64,000 nt of DNA from Hydrogeniiclostridium mannosilyticum (GTDB lineage Bacteria; Bacillota; Clostridia; Oscillospirales; Acutalibacteraceae): the NCBI RefSeq assembly GCF_003268275.1, contig NZ_QLYR01000008.1:56957-120956 (forward strand), read 5' to 3'. The position numbers were made by a program, and so were the translations under genes. How positions within the stretch are numbered: the first letter of the stretch is position 1; every line of letters begins with the position of its first letter. Positions 47,022 to 56,346 of the stretch are shown piece after piece. A model generated the notes under the pieces. The model did not search any database. It saw only the letters and a list, made by a program, of their open reading frames with translations, and was not told the origin of the DNA.

Positions 47022-50000
47022 TTATTCTATTACCTTCTTTTTTCTGCAGCCGGTGATTAAGACGATGGAAATTACTCCTGCCGAAGCAACCATAAGGGCA
47101 ACCCAAAGATTATAGTTGCTGTTGTCGCCCGTACCAGGGCTTTGCGTATCTCCATTCTGCGGCTCAGCCGGTTTGGAAGGCGTTACGCCGCCGATAGCCT
47201 TTACAATGAACGCCGCCTCTGCGGGTTCGGCAACCAGCCGGCCGTCCTCGTCACGGGTAATGTCTACCTCATAGGTATTGCCCTCGATAAACTCATAACC
47301 CTCCGGTGCAGTCACGGTCTCAATACCGCCGCCTATGCTGTCGAAGTATTCGGTATAACCCAAGTCCTCCAGCACGTTTCCGTCCGGCGTTTTGAATATG
47401 ATATTCACCGTTGCTTTCGGCTCAACCATAATCTCTACCACAGGATTTGTGACCGTCCACTTGCCATCAGACCACACAAGGGAAGTAGGATACAGCCAAT
47501 CTTCGTCCGGATGGGCGGGGATGATCTCCATATACTCATAGGGAATCGGAATGTCCTCACGGCTGTATGCCCCTGCTTGGTCGAACGTAATTGTTCCTCC
47601 GCCCGGCACAGGGTTGCCCTCTCCGTCCACATATTTTACTTCAAAGGAATAGTCGGAGGGATTCACTTGGGGAATGGGCAGTGTAATCTCTATTGCTCCA
47701 ATGTTTGAGTAAAAAGTTTGATCTGTAGCAAGCAAATATGATTGGAACTTATAGGTCTTCCCAGGAGTCAGGCCGGTAAACACAGGAGATTCCTGCCAAT
47801 CGCCGCCGTTGGAATATACCGCTCCTTCGATTTCCTTCAGAGTAACCGAGGTTTCGGTTACTTCCGCCGCCTCCATCTTAGGCGCTGACGGACGGCTTGG
47901 TACTGTTAAATGATAAATTGTACTGGCAAAATCCGCATTGGTGGCCTGCCGCTGGATATACAAATCCACGCCCGGCGTCACCGGAATGTTCTTTCCGTTC
48001 TCGCAACGGGTGGCATCAGACATATCCGGATTTACACTGTATGCGTAAACGTCACTGAAAGGGTCTACTGTTTGTTCGTTAGCATAGTCAATGTTAATCG
48101 TTGAAACCGTCCTGCGCTTCGGAATATATTCTGTCAAACTGCTGCCGCCTGCCAGCGGCTCAACCGTCAGCTTGATTTCTTCCTCCGTACTGATGAGGGA
48201 GGAAATGGAACCGCCGGAAGGGATTACATTTCCCTGATTGTCTTTTACTCGATAGGCTGATTCATCATAACCGATTGTTTCTGCTTCGTAATCATAAGTC
48301 AGCATACTCCGGTAAAGATTCATCTGATAGGTACTGGTGGTTTTTCCTTCTTTTTCCACTTGAACAGCAACCTGTGTGGTTTGGCCCGGCCTCAGAAGAA
48401 TATCATGGCTCCAGTCAGACGAATTTAATTCCATGCCATTCACATAGATGGTATCTCCGCTTTGTGCCATCACCTGCACCATTTCTGCCTCGATAGGAAA
48501 ATAAATGGTTTCCTCTGTCAAGCCGTCGGTTTCCAGATGCTTGGTTCCGCCTTCAAATCGAACGGCAAAATCGGTAAGCTGCGCCACCGCTTTCGTGTAG
48601 GTCTTCGTCACTGTATTTCCTTTTTTACCATCTTTGACCGCATACGCTGAAACTGTTGTTTCGGATCCGTCATCCAATAGATTATCAAGTACAACCCCTG
48701 TATCTGTCAATCGGAAAGCTTTTCTGCCGTCAACTGAAACCCAAATTTCGTCAGCGCCTTCGGCATCTAAAGAAAGGAACGTGTTATTTTCAACCGGGCC
48801 TTCCATCTCGGAAAAACGGACGGTTGGAACCGCTTCGCCTGACTCCGGCAGTAGGTTGGTAAAGCCTTTGATACAGACATTGGAAATATAAAAATCACCG
48901 GCGTTTCCCGCAACATCGAGCCACTGCCCGTCAGAAAGAACATAGCTTTCTCCTCCGTTCCCCAGATGTTCAGGAACATACTCTTCGTTTGGAACCGGGC
49001 ACCACTCAATAGGCAGCGGCGATTCAAATTCGGGATTTTCCCATGTGACGACAATGCTGAAGCGTTCGCCGGCTTTCAAAGAAACCGGCTCTTTCAGCTC
49101 AATGGTATGGTAACCCGCATAAGGCTCCGTCCCGGTCTGATTTTGGAGTGCAAGCCGGCCGGATTCCGGCTGTCCTTCTTCCACCCCTGTGTAAACCGAT
49201 ATAGAATACTCTGTCCCGGCGTCGGTTGTGTAAAAAGACACTGCTTCCAGCTGTTCATCCGACGCTGCGGTAAAAATATTGGCAGCGGTTGACCTAGTAA
49301 GCTGTTCAGCATCCGTCGCTACTGAATAGGACCAGCCTGCCGTGTCATACTGATAATTTTTTGTATAGTTGTCCGCTTCCTCAAGCAGATAGGCGGGACC
49401 TGTCGTGATGCTTTTATCCTCATAGGAGAGCCAAAAATAACCGTCGTCACCCCAATCGGCGCCCCAGCTGTTGCGGATCAGCCATGCCCCGTCGTGCTCC
49501 GGCTGCTTCCCCTCAAGGAAATTTTCTTTTGGATAGTTGTCATCCCAGCCTGCAATCAGGACCGCATGGTCTGTTGAAACCGGTTCGCTGTTGTACCAGG
49601 CGGAGGTTTCCTCGTTATAATAGTCGGACATTCCGCTGGAATAATAATGAATGGTGATAGACATATTATTCATAAGCATCTGCTTGATAATTGCCGTATC
49701 GATATATACATCCAATCCCCAGTCCGAGTCAAAATAGTTACCATTAGGCATATAATAGGCGTCCTGCAAATGATAGTCCGCCGCATACCGCAAGGATTCT
49801 TCGGGATTCTGTTGATTTTGGGGATTCAGCGGCGCTCTTTCTTCAAATACCGGTCCTTTCCAGGCAGCCATGGCGGCAACTGCATTTGCATCATTACCGC
49901 CCGCCATATAAGGGTCTTCAACCGGCCGGCTTTCTTCTTCCTCCGGCCCGCGGAAAGTAAACCATGTGGTGTGAATCGGAGAAAACGAAGTTTGCGGGAA

Positions 50001-50396
50001 CTGCTCCATCAAAGGGCTTGCCGCAGCAGAATTGGCGGCGATCGCCCAGCAGATGCCTAAAGGATTTTGATCGAGCACCGGCTCTACCTTGCCGTAATCC
50101 CGCAGATCGTATTCCTCCGGCAAAAGGGCGTTCTGCATGGCTCCTAGCCGCGCATAGCTTTTCGTCAAATAGGAAAAATCCTGATATACGGGCATAGCGC
50201 CCTGCTTTCCGTTTTCCTCCCATTCCACATAATCGGGATTTAACTGGGATTCATCAAAATATTTAGCCAGCGGGCTTGTTTTCGCCGTTCCGTCGCCGCT
50301 TGTTCCGTCCGTTCCCCTTGCGTAAACCGGCGTGGTCGCCAGCAGCGAAATTACAAGCACACCGCTTAAAACCCGGTTGATCCATTTGGATTTCAA
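47022..50396 (-). CDS. Wall-anchored papain-family (C1A) cysteine protease with multidomain stalk
   Basis: 1124 residues, TTG start overlapping a small upstream frame, AAAGGAG upstream. Signal peptide (about 1-26). Papain-type catalytic domain: Gln110, Cys116 (DQNPLGICWAIA), His277 (STDHAVLIAGWDD), Asn309 (WLIRNSWGADWG). Then a beta-rich lectin-like region, a cadherin-like Ig repeat, an FN3-like segment and MucBP-like repeats (FEVKYVDGEGNPVPGGG). The end has SPGTGDNS, a hydrophobic helix and CRKKK, resembling a sortase signal of SPxTG form. It probably digests host or dietary protein at the cell surface. It is the last gene before a strong terminator. Confidence 0.88.
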   Translation of the reverse strand: MKSKWINRVLSGVLVISLLATTPVYARGTDGTSGDGTAKTSPLAKYFDESQLNPDYVEWEENGKQGAMPVYQDFSYLTKSYARLGAMQNALLPEEYDLRDYGKVEPVLDQNPLGICWAIAANSAAASPLMEQFPQTSFSPIHTTWFTFRGPEEEESRPVEDPYMAGGNDANAVAAMAAWKGPVFEERAPLNPQNQQNPEESLRYAADYHLQDAYYMPNGNYFDSDWGLDVYIDTAIIKQMLMNNMSITIHYYSSGMSDYYNEETSAWYNSEPVSTDHAVLIAGWDDNYPKENFLEGKQPEHDGAWLIRNSWGADWGDDGYFWLSYEDKSITTGPAYLLEEADNYTKNYQYDTAGWSYSVATDAEQLTRSTAANIFTAASDEQLEAVSFYTTDAGTEYSISVYTGVEEGQPESGRLALQNQTGTEPYAGYHTIELKEPVSLKAGERFSIVVTWENPEFESPLPIEWCPVPNEEYVPEHLGNGGESYVLSDGQWLDVAGNAGDFYISNVCIKGFTNLLPESGEAVPTVRFSEMEGPVENNTFLSLDAEGADEIWVSVDGRKAFRLTDTGVVLDNLLDDGSETTVSAYAVKDGKKGNTVTKTYTKAVAQLTDFAVRFEGGTKHLETDGLTEETIYFPIEAEMVQVMAQSGDTIYVNGMELNSSDWSHDILLRPGQTTQVAVQVEKEGKTTSTYQMNLYRSMLTYDYEAETIGYDESAYRVKDNQGNVIPSGGSISSLISTEEEIKLTVEPLAGGSSLTEYIPKRRTVSTINIDYANEQTVDPFSDVYAYSVNPDMSDATRCENGKNIPVTPGVDLYIQRQATNADFASTIYHLTVPSRPSAPKMEAAEVTETSVTLKEIEGAVYSNGGDWQESPVFTGLTPGKTYKFQSYLLATDQTFYSNIGAIEITLPIPQVNPSDYSFEVKYVDGEGNPVPGGGTITFDQAGAYSREDIPIPYEYMEIIPAHPDEDWLYPTSLVWSDGKWTVTNPVVEIMVEPKATVNIIFKTPDGNVLEDLGYTEYFDSIGGGIETVTAPEGYEFIEGNTYEVDITRDEDGRLVAEPAEAAFIVKAIGGVTPSKPAEPQNGDTQSPGTGDNSNYNLWVALMVASAGVISIVLITGCRKKKVIE

Positions 50397-50461
50397 AGAA
50401 CCAGCTCCTTTACCTGATATTTGTTTTCCCTCTCAATAGGGTTGTTTTGGGTGTCGTTCAT
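50393..50461 (-). CDS. Possible 22-residue peptide coupled to the C1A protease gene
   Basis: ATG frame reading MNDTQNNPIERENKYQVKEL and two more residues; its TGA overlaps the TTG start of the protease (TTGA). Its own ribosome site is poor. It may be a real translation-coupling leader peptide, or chance. Listed because the stop/start overlap decides the protease start. Confidence 0.3.
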   Translation of the reverse strand: MNDTQNNPIERENKYQVKELVL

Positions 50462-50468
50462 CCCGTTG

Positions 50469-51290
50469 TTATGCTGCGTCCTGGAGCCTATCCGCCGCTT
50501 CGGGCAGCCAGGAGCCATTTGCCAGCATCGAGAGCATTTCCTCAGTGGCGGCGGTATAGGCGACCTCGACCTCGCTGCCATTTGCTACCAGAAATTCAGA
50601 CAAACCGTATTCATCCTCGGCCTCTGCCGCCCAGTCATAAGTATAGCCAAGCCGTGTCCAGGGGTAGGCACTGTCAAAATAGCTCCAGATAATATTGCCG
50701 TCAAACCACTCCTTAAAGGCCTCGTCCGTATTTTCCGCTAGGGAAGCGGTCATGGTAACGTCTCCAATCTCCTGTACATTCGCGGGGCGCTGGACATCCT
50801 CCGGCTTCACCCACATGGCGGTGAAATGGGTACTTTCGTTGTCCGGCGTCAGGCCGATGAGCTGCCGCAGGCGGGCGGGCCAATCGGTTACGCCGTCTTT
50901 GCTTTCCTGATACCAATCGGCCAGCTCGCCGCCGGTAAAGGTCCAGACCTCGCCCCATTCGATCTCAACATCCTTGCCGTCCGGGTAGCTGTCCGGATAT
51001 TTGTGGAAGGTAAGCAGCAGCACCCGGCCTTCCTCGTCATATACGGCATAAGGCTCGCCTTTTTCCAGGCTGACAAGCGGAAAAATCTCGTCGGCTTCTA
51101 CCGTCATGGCATCCTGTACTGCTTCGGCGTATAACTCTTCCGGCGTTTTTGGGGTGTCTTCTACGGTCCTCGCCGGCTGTGCCTCCGGGCGGGTAACGCC
51201 GTATGTAATCCCCCAGGTGCCGCCAACCGCTGCCAGCACAAGCACAAGCGCCAGCACCAGGCTGATTTTCGCCTTCAAAAATTTCTGCAT
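50469..51290 (-). CDS. Secreted or membrane-tethered protein of unknown function
   Basis: 273 residues. An N-terminal signal or anchor helix (about 8-30, LVLALVLVLAAVGGTWGITY) is followed by a Pro/Glu-rich stretch and a Trp/Asp/Glu-rich acidic domain (WGEVWTFTGGELADWYQESK; YTYDWAAEAEDEYGL). No lipobox and no catalytic motif that I recognise. It starts just after a terminator that follows the C11 gene; AAGGAG precedes the ATG. The location suggests an accessory or chaperone/inhibitor role for the neighbouring proteases, which is only inference. Confidence 0.6.
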   Translation of the reverse strand: MQKFLKAKISLVLALVLVLAAVGGTWGITYGVTRPEAQPARTVEDTPKTPEELYAEAVQDAMTVEADEIFPLVSLEKGEPYAVYDEEGRVLLLTFHKYPDSYPDGKDVEIEWGEVWTFTGGELADWYQESKDGVTDWPARLRQLIGLTPDNESTHFTAMWVKPEDVQRPANVQEIGDVTMTASLAENTDEAFKEWFDGNIIWSYFDSAYPWTRLGYTYDWAAEAEDEYGLSEFLVANGSEVEVAYTAATEEMLSMLANGSWLPEAADRLQDAA

Positions 51291-51305
51291 TGATTATTTC
51301 TCCTT

Positions 51306-51345
51306 TTTGAAAAACAGGCGCACAGACGTGGCTGTGCGCCTGTTT
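51306..51345 (-). terminator. Terminator between the C11 protease gene and the 273-residue secreted protein gene
   Basis: AAACAGGCGCACAG and CTGTGCGCCTGTTT form a 14-bp stem with a 6-nt loop; on the minus strand TTTTTC follows. It separates or dampens expression of the two downstream genes. Confidence 0.8.
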
Positions 51346-51351
51346 CATTCG

Positions 51352-53358
51352 TTAATTTTCTTCCGCTATCGAGTCGGTACTTTCCATAATCGTATCCACT
51401 ACGGCGGCGTATTCGCCGTCCGGCAGAGGATTATTTTTTAGTTCCTCCGCTGTTTTTGTCATCAACATCCATGCGGAATAGGAAAAATGCTGATTGCCAA
51501 AAATGTCAGTCACCACGAACTGATAGCCGTAATCACCGGCCTCCAGCGGTTCCTCGGTAATTACATACTCGCCTTGCGGAACCTCCTGCTCCCGTTCTAG
51601 GACTTTTGAATACTCCGGCAACCCGTCTGCACCAAGCGTCAGGGTTTGATAAGGATAATAGGCGGTAATCTTGTCGGTAGGCTTTAACTCGGTAATCTCC
51701 TTGTCCGACATCCCCGTGACCGGGTCAATGCCGTTCCATGCGCCCAGCAGCTTGTAGTAACCGCCGTTTTCATAGGCGTCATCCCAGATAAAGGCAAAAC
51801 GCAGGTTGGTACGCTCCCCGTTAAGGGAGATGGGCGCTGTGAAAATGATGTAATCCTCAGTATCTTCCACCGGCGTGACATACAGCTTACAGCCGTTTAA
51901 GGCCAGCCAGATCCCGCGGAAGTTGCTGTGGAAGCTCAACCCATCCTCACTGGTAAACATATCGTTGTCCCGTCCGAACCACGAGCCAGTCATCACTGGC
52001 GTATCGCCGTTCATACCAAGCGAATACTCCAGCAGCAGGAAGTCCACCGAGAGGATATAGTTGCGAGAGGATTCGTCTAAAGCGATTTGGAACGAGCCGT
52101 CCTCCGCCTCGCTGCCAAGGTCGGTAAACTTAACCGGTTCCTCCGGAATATTGCTGTAAACGCTTTTCAGGTATTCCCGGTAGGATTCGGACGGGCAGAT
52201 ATTGGCGTAGTATTCGCTTAACTGCTGTTCCTCCACATGGGAAGGGTAATAGAACGAAAGCCCTCCCGATTTGCTTTTCTGCGCGCCGTTTACCTTGTAG
52301 ACGATGGCATCGTCCAAAGCATCTATCAGCTCCTTCGAGTCATCCACATCCACGGCGTTCTCGGCAAAGTGGCGCAGGTCGATCATATTGCTATAGCCTT
52401 CCTCGCCGGAAGTGCCGCCGTATTTCTGGCTATTTTTAGCGCTTTGGGCAATGCTTTGAATGCCCTTGGCCTCCACCGCGCTTTCCTTCATATTCCCGGC
52501 CATGGCGTCAAAGGCTTTCTGCACGCCCTCCAGCTTGCTAAGATCTAAAACCGACAGGGTGGCGGTGGCTTCCTTTCCGCCCGCCTCGCATTTAGCATAG
52601 TAGCCGTCGCAGACCGCTTTGCCCAGAGCTCCGCCGGAGATGGACTTGTCTGCGGAGATAGCGCCGAACAGCACGCCATAATCCCAGCCGCCGGAAGGCT
52701 CGATCTCCTCGGAGGCCAGCAGATAGCGGGCATAGGGCTTCAGCGTGGAGGCCGTTTCATAGTTTGCCATCAGGCAGGCGTCAAAGCCAAACAATTCAAA
52801 GCGGTCGGTCATCTGCTCCGACACGGTCTCCAGGGCACCGTCCATCTCGGCGAGGGTCAGGGCGTCGAAGCCATAGTTTTCATCGTTGGCCGCGCCCTCG
52901 ATGCTGCCGCTGCCGTGATCCCAAACAATGACGCACATCTTCTCGGCGGGGTAATTTTCAACCCCGTAGGAGAGGAAACCGGCAAAGGTCTGCTGATCGC
53001 CCATGTTCGCTTGGGGCAGGCTCTCCAGGAGGGAGAGCCCGCCGTCCTTTACCAGCCAGCGGTTAATGCTGTCATTCGGTATGTCGTGAGAGCGCCATTT
53101 TTCCGCGCCGCCGGTCTGGATCACGACGTTCACATTGTCCGGGATGTCGGCGGCAAGGATCTCGTCCAGGTTCTTGCCCGCCGCCCCCATCTGTGTTTCC
53201 AGGTTAGAGCCGCACAGGTAGAGGAAAACACTCCACGTGTCCGCCTCGCCCATGGGCTTTTCCTTTGGGGCGGAACAGCCGGAGACAAGCCCCGCCAGCA
53301 GGCACAGGCAGAGCATCAGCCCCATCGCACGCTTTTTCATATGCTTCACAATCTTCAT
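51352..53358 (-). CDS. Clostripain-family (C11) cysteine peptidase lipoprotein
   Basis: 668 residues. Lipoprotein signal with lipobox LVSGC (Cys28). The C11 fold starts TWSVFLYLCGSNLET, with the catalytic dyad His148 (VIVWDHGSGS) and Cys195 (LFGFDACLMANYE). The region after about 380 is a beta-rich C-terminal domain. Clostripain relatives cleave after Arg/Lys; specificity here is untested. It would be tethered to the outer face of the membrane. It lies 24 bases after the large lipoprotein gene. Confidence 0.9.
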   Translation of the reverse strand: MKIVKHMKKRAMGLMLCLCLLAGLVSGCSAPKEKPMGEADTWSVFLYLCGSNLETQMGAAGKNLDEILAADIPDNVNVVIQTGGAEKWRSHDIPNDSINRWLVKDGGLSLLESLPQANMGDQQTFAGFLSYGVENYPAEKMCVIVWDHGSGSIEGAANDENYGFDALTLAEMDGALETVSEQMTDRFELFGFDACLMANYETASTLKPYARYLLASEEIEPSGGWDYGVLFGAISADKSISGGALGKAVCDGYYAKCEAGGKEATATLSVLDLSKLEGVQKAFDAMAGNMKESAVEAKGIQSIAQSAKNSQKYGGTSGEEGYSNMIDLRHFAENAVDVDDSKELIDALDDAIVYKVNGAQKSKSGGLSFYYPSHVEEQQLSEYYANICPSESYREYLKSVYSNIPEEPVKFTDLGSEAEDGSFQIALDESSRNYILSVDFLLLEYSLGMNGDTPVMTGSWFGRDNDMFTSEDGLSFHSNFRGIWLALNGCKLYVTPVEDTEDYIIFTAPISLNGERTNLRFAFIWDDAYENGGYYKLLGAWNGIDPVTGMSDKEITELKPTDKITAYYPYQTLTLGADGLPEYSKVLEREQEVPQGEYVITEEPLEAGDYGYQFVVTDIFGNQHFSYSAWMLMTKTAEELKNNPLPDGEYAAVVDTIMESTDSIAEEN

Positions 53359-53382
53359 CCCATACTTCTTTGCAAATGATTT

Positions 53383-55965
53383 TTAAGATATCTTAAAACA
53401 AATGCAGTCATACCTCGTCAGATCACTGAAGTCGGATTTGCAGTCATCTTCTAAATTCTTCCGCTGAATGGATGATTCGTTTAGCGGGGCATAGTCCAGA
53501 TCCAGCTCATAATCATAAAAGAAGAAGCAATAGGTCTTATCCCAATCAATATCTAATACAAGCTTATCCCTATCGTTTGACTTTTCATATCCGATCATCT
53601 CCAGCTCCTGCTCGACGGTCTTCCCGTGCATACGGCTGTTAAATTCAGAGATTACGGAGTCTGTCCACGTAAACTTTGTACCGTTGTTCCAATATGATAT
53701 GCTCTCGCGAGAGATGTAAAGTGTTTTCTTGGCGGCATACATATACACGTCTCCATCTGTTCTGCGCTGAACCGCCTTTTGCTCCAGGACACTGTTGAGC
53801 TTTTCAAACTGGCTGGTCAGATTCTGAATGGTGCTGGTATCCTGATCGCCGTACTGATAATACGAGCACAGGAGCAGGTATGAATTCAGCATCTCGAATT
53901 GGATAGCGGTCCGGAACGCTTCCCGTTCGTCATATCCCATGGTATCGAAGTTATAATAATACGTCATATATTTATCAAAGGAATCCAACACATTGCCGCT
54001 GCTTGTGGTAGTGACCGACGTATACACGTTCGTAAAGTAATTTTTTAAAAACGTAAAGGTGCCGTCCCGGTCATTGTCCGCAACCTGTTTCATCACCTGG
54101 CCCATATACTCTCCCCAGGCCTCGCCATCGTCCTCCGGCTTCGCCGTTGGCGCTGTCACGCCCTGTTCCTCCAGCTTTTTCTGCGCATTTTGGATTTTAC
54201 TCAGCGCATATTGCCTATACTGCGACAGCATCATCAGCTTATCGGTGTAAAAATCACCGATAGACGCGCCGGCCATGTCGCCGCGCAGGCCGTCGATTTC
54301 CATGGAGAGCCCATTAATATCATCATGTAGGCTCATAACAGCGTCATAGACTTTATCCAGCTTTGCCTTCTCCGATTCAATCACACCGAGCATTTCCAAC
54401 CCGCTGTATACGGCGGAAATGCCGCTGAATACGCCGGAACCCACATCTACGATGGAGCCCCAGGTGGTGTTCCCAAAGCCGCCGACAATATCCTTAATCT
54501 GACCAACTTCCATTTCGGTGAACAGGCGGCCCATACTCGCCTGGCTGTATTCCCGCGTATAGGATGTTTCCCGCGCCGTGGGATCGCCCCAGCGGCTGGC
54601 CAGCGCGCCTGCCTCCAGCTTCACCGTCCCGTTCAGGCTCATTTCCTCTACGGATACGCCGTTCGACGGCATGGACACCTTCAGTTCTGCTGTCGTATCG
54701 CTCGTGCGGGTGATGGAGACAACGGATGCGTCCCCAAAATCACCGGCAAAGGAAACCATGTCATTTTCTAAGCTTTCGGCAAAGACGCCCGCGTTGGCGT
54801 ATAGAATCAAGGTAATATCATACTTCCCATCTTTTTCCTCCGCGTAGTCGAACACCGGGTAAAAATTCGCACTGCCTAAATCCGCTTCTACTGTCAGCGG
54901 CTCGCTGTTGCCGGCGGCATCCGCCGCGATGGTCAAGTTCTTGCCGTCCAAGGCGGCTCCCGCGCTGTTTTTATCCGAAACACCCGGCACATCTAGGGTC
55001 AAAACGCCCTCGGTACCGCTCTTCTTTTCAAAGCCGCTTACCGAAGCGCCGTCCATCTGAAAGCTTTCCGCTGCCGCCTTATCGGTAAAACGGTATCCGC
55101 CCAGAAGGATCGGAACAGTTACCTTTCCGTTCTCCGCAGTCAGCTTTGCTGCATCCAGATACACTGCCGCATCGTCTACCGGGATAAATACTTCTATCGG
55201 CTTCGCGCTGTCAACGACAGCGGATGAATCCAGGCAAATACCGCCGTCCAAATAAGCGTTGGAAGATTCGTCTTTGAGGATCTCGCCGGTGAGCTGCATG
55301 GTCAGGTTTTTGCCGGACGCGCTCAAATCGGCAACAGTAAGATTCGCAAAAGCGCCGCTTAATTGAATATCCTCTTGAGAAACATCATTTGTATAGGAGC
55401 CTTCATTCAGTTCCAGCGTAATACGGACTTCCTTATCCAGTGCCGATACCGATTTTACATTCGGGGTCAGTGTGTACTCCGGATAAACGACGTTGGCTTT
55501 CGCCAATACAGCGTCCTTGCCGTCATCTTTTTTTCCTTTTACGGCAATGCCGTACCCCGAAGGTTTATTTTCAGCAGCTTTCCCGTCGGAGAATGCAATC
55601 TCCAGCGTATGTTCGTCCTTGCGGGTTACACTGTCCACCGAGGCGGTAACTTCGGTACTGTAATCATCAAGATTGACATCGCTTTCCTCTTTATCCCCCT
55701 CGGCGTCAAGCGCTTCGCCAAGCGCTTTTTCGTCCATAACAAAATAACCGATATAAATATTCTCTGCGGAAATATCTTCGGGGAAGCTAACGTCTTCCGC
55801 TGTAACAACCGTCGTAAATTTTCCTTCCGCGTTATACGACATATCTGTTGCGCTTCCTTGGATTCCTTCTTTCTCTTCTTCCTTGCTGCTGCATCCTGCA
55901 AACACGGTCATCAGCATAACGCCGGCAAGCGCGCCGCTGATAATCCGCTTCCATCGTTTTTTCAT
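53383..55965 (-). CDS. Large modular lipoprotein with Gly-rich hydrophobic segment and coiled coil
   Basis: About 860 residues from the ATG with AGGAGG 7 bases upstream. Signal with lipobox VFAGC (about Cys25). Residues about 40-480 are beta-strand rich, with repeated Ig-like modules (SVSALDKEVRITLELNEGSY). At about 495-530 is a Gly/Ser-rich hydrophobic stretch (GSIVDVGSGVFSGISAVYSG), then heptad-like helices (KVYDAVMSLHDDINGLSMEI) and a helical C-terminal region rich in Tyr/Phe. No enzyme motif. The helix-hydrophobic-helix order resembles alpha-helical pore-forming or membrane-inserting proteins, but this is weak evidence. Function unknown. Confidence 0.75.
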   Translation of the reverse strand: MKKRWKRIISGALAGVMLMTVFAGCSSKEEEKEGIQGSATDMSYNAEGKFTTVVTAEDVSFPEDISAENIYIGYFVMDEKALGEALDAEGDKEESDVNLDDYSTEVTASVDSVTRKDEHTLEIAFSDGKAAENKPSGYGIAVKGKKDDGKDAVLAKANVVYPEYTLTPNVKSVSALDKEVRITLELNEGSYTNDVSQEDIQLSGAFANLTVADLSASGKNLTMQLTGEILKDESSNAYLDGGICLDSSAVVDSAKPIEVFIPVDDAAVYLDAAKLTAENGKVTVPILLGGYRFTDKAAAESFQMDGASVSGFEKKSGTEGVLTLDVPGVSDKNSAGAALDGKNLTIAADAAGNSEPLTVEADLGSANFYPVFDYAEEKDGKYDITLILYANAGVFAESLENDMVSFAGDFGDASVVSITRTSDTTAELKVSMPSNGVSVEEMSLNGTVKLEAGALASRWGDPTARETSYTREYSQASMGRLFTEMEVGQIKDIVGGFGNTTWGSIVDVGSGVFSGISAVYSGLEMLGVIESEKAKLDKVYDAVMSLHDDINGLSMEIDGLRGDMAGASIGDFYTDKLMMLSQYRQYALSKIQNAQKKLEEQGVTAPTAKPEDDGEAWGEYMGQVMKQVADNDRDGTFTFLKNYFTNVYTSVTTTSSGNVLDSFDKYMTYYYNFDTMGYDEREAFRTAIQFEMLNSYLLLCSYYQYGDQDTSTIQNLTSQFEKLNSVLEQKAVQRRTDGDVYMYAAKKTLYISRESISYWNNGTKFTWTDSVISEFNSRMHGKTVEQELEMIGYEKSNDRDKLVLDIDWDKTYCFFFYDYELDLDYAPLNESSIQRKNLEDDCKSDFSDLTRYDCICFKIS

Positions 55966-56022
55966 CATTATTCCTCCTAACACAAATGAAAAATATGATT
56001 TATGATGTGAGACTGACCGGTT

Positions 56023-56313
56023 TCAAACCAAATCACTGTTAAGCGGAGAGCCAAGGATCTCTTCATTCTTTTGCAAGATACGCCCCTCCGCCAGCGGCTG
56101 ATATCTTAATATTTTTTGAAGCAGCTCCGAGCCGGATAGATCTGACAGCTTCGCCCGGGTATAGACGAGATCAACAGGGTGATTCATTGTATATTGAATC
56201 GCCGGCAGGGCCGCTTCAAAAAGAACAACCGCCACAGCGGCATTCAAATTGGATAACAGCTTCGCGGCTCTATTCAGAGCCATTCGGTCGCTGTCAACGA
56301 CCATAATAACCAA
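56023..56313 (-). CDS. Receiver-like protein without phospho-acceptor aspartate
   Basis: 96 residues from a TTG start with AGGAGG 8 bases upstream (a longer frame to 56370 crosses the promoter repeats). It reads VIMVVDSDRMALNRAAKLLS, then NHPVDLVYTRAKLSDLSGSE, the response-regulator receiver pattern. The acceptor position of the usual DLVLLDxxMP motif is Thr/Arg (DLVYTRAKL). No output domain. It may be a phosphorylation-independent adaptor in the adjacent kinase-regulator pathway. It is the first gene after the repeat-bearing promoter and precedes the lipoprotein by 57 bases. Confidence 0.7.
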   Translation of the reverse strand: MVIMVVDSDRMALNRAAKLLSNLNAAVAVVLFEAALPAIQYTMNHPVDLVYTRAKLSDLSGSELLQKILRYQPLAEGRILQKNEEILGSPLNSDLV

Positions 56314-56346
56314 AGTATGTTCCTCCTGTCTGTTGTTTTGGCATTT

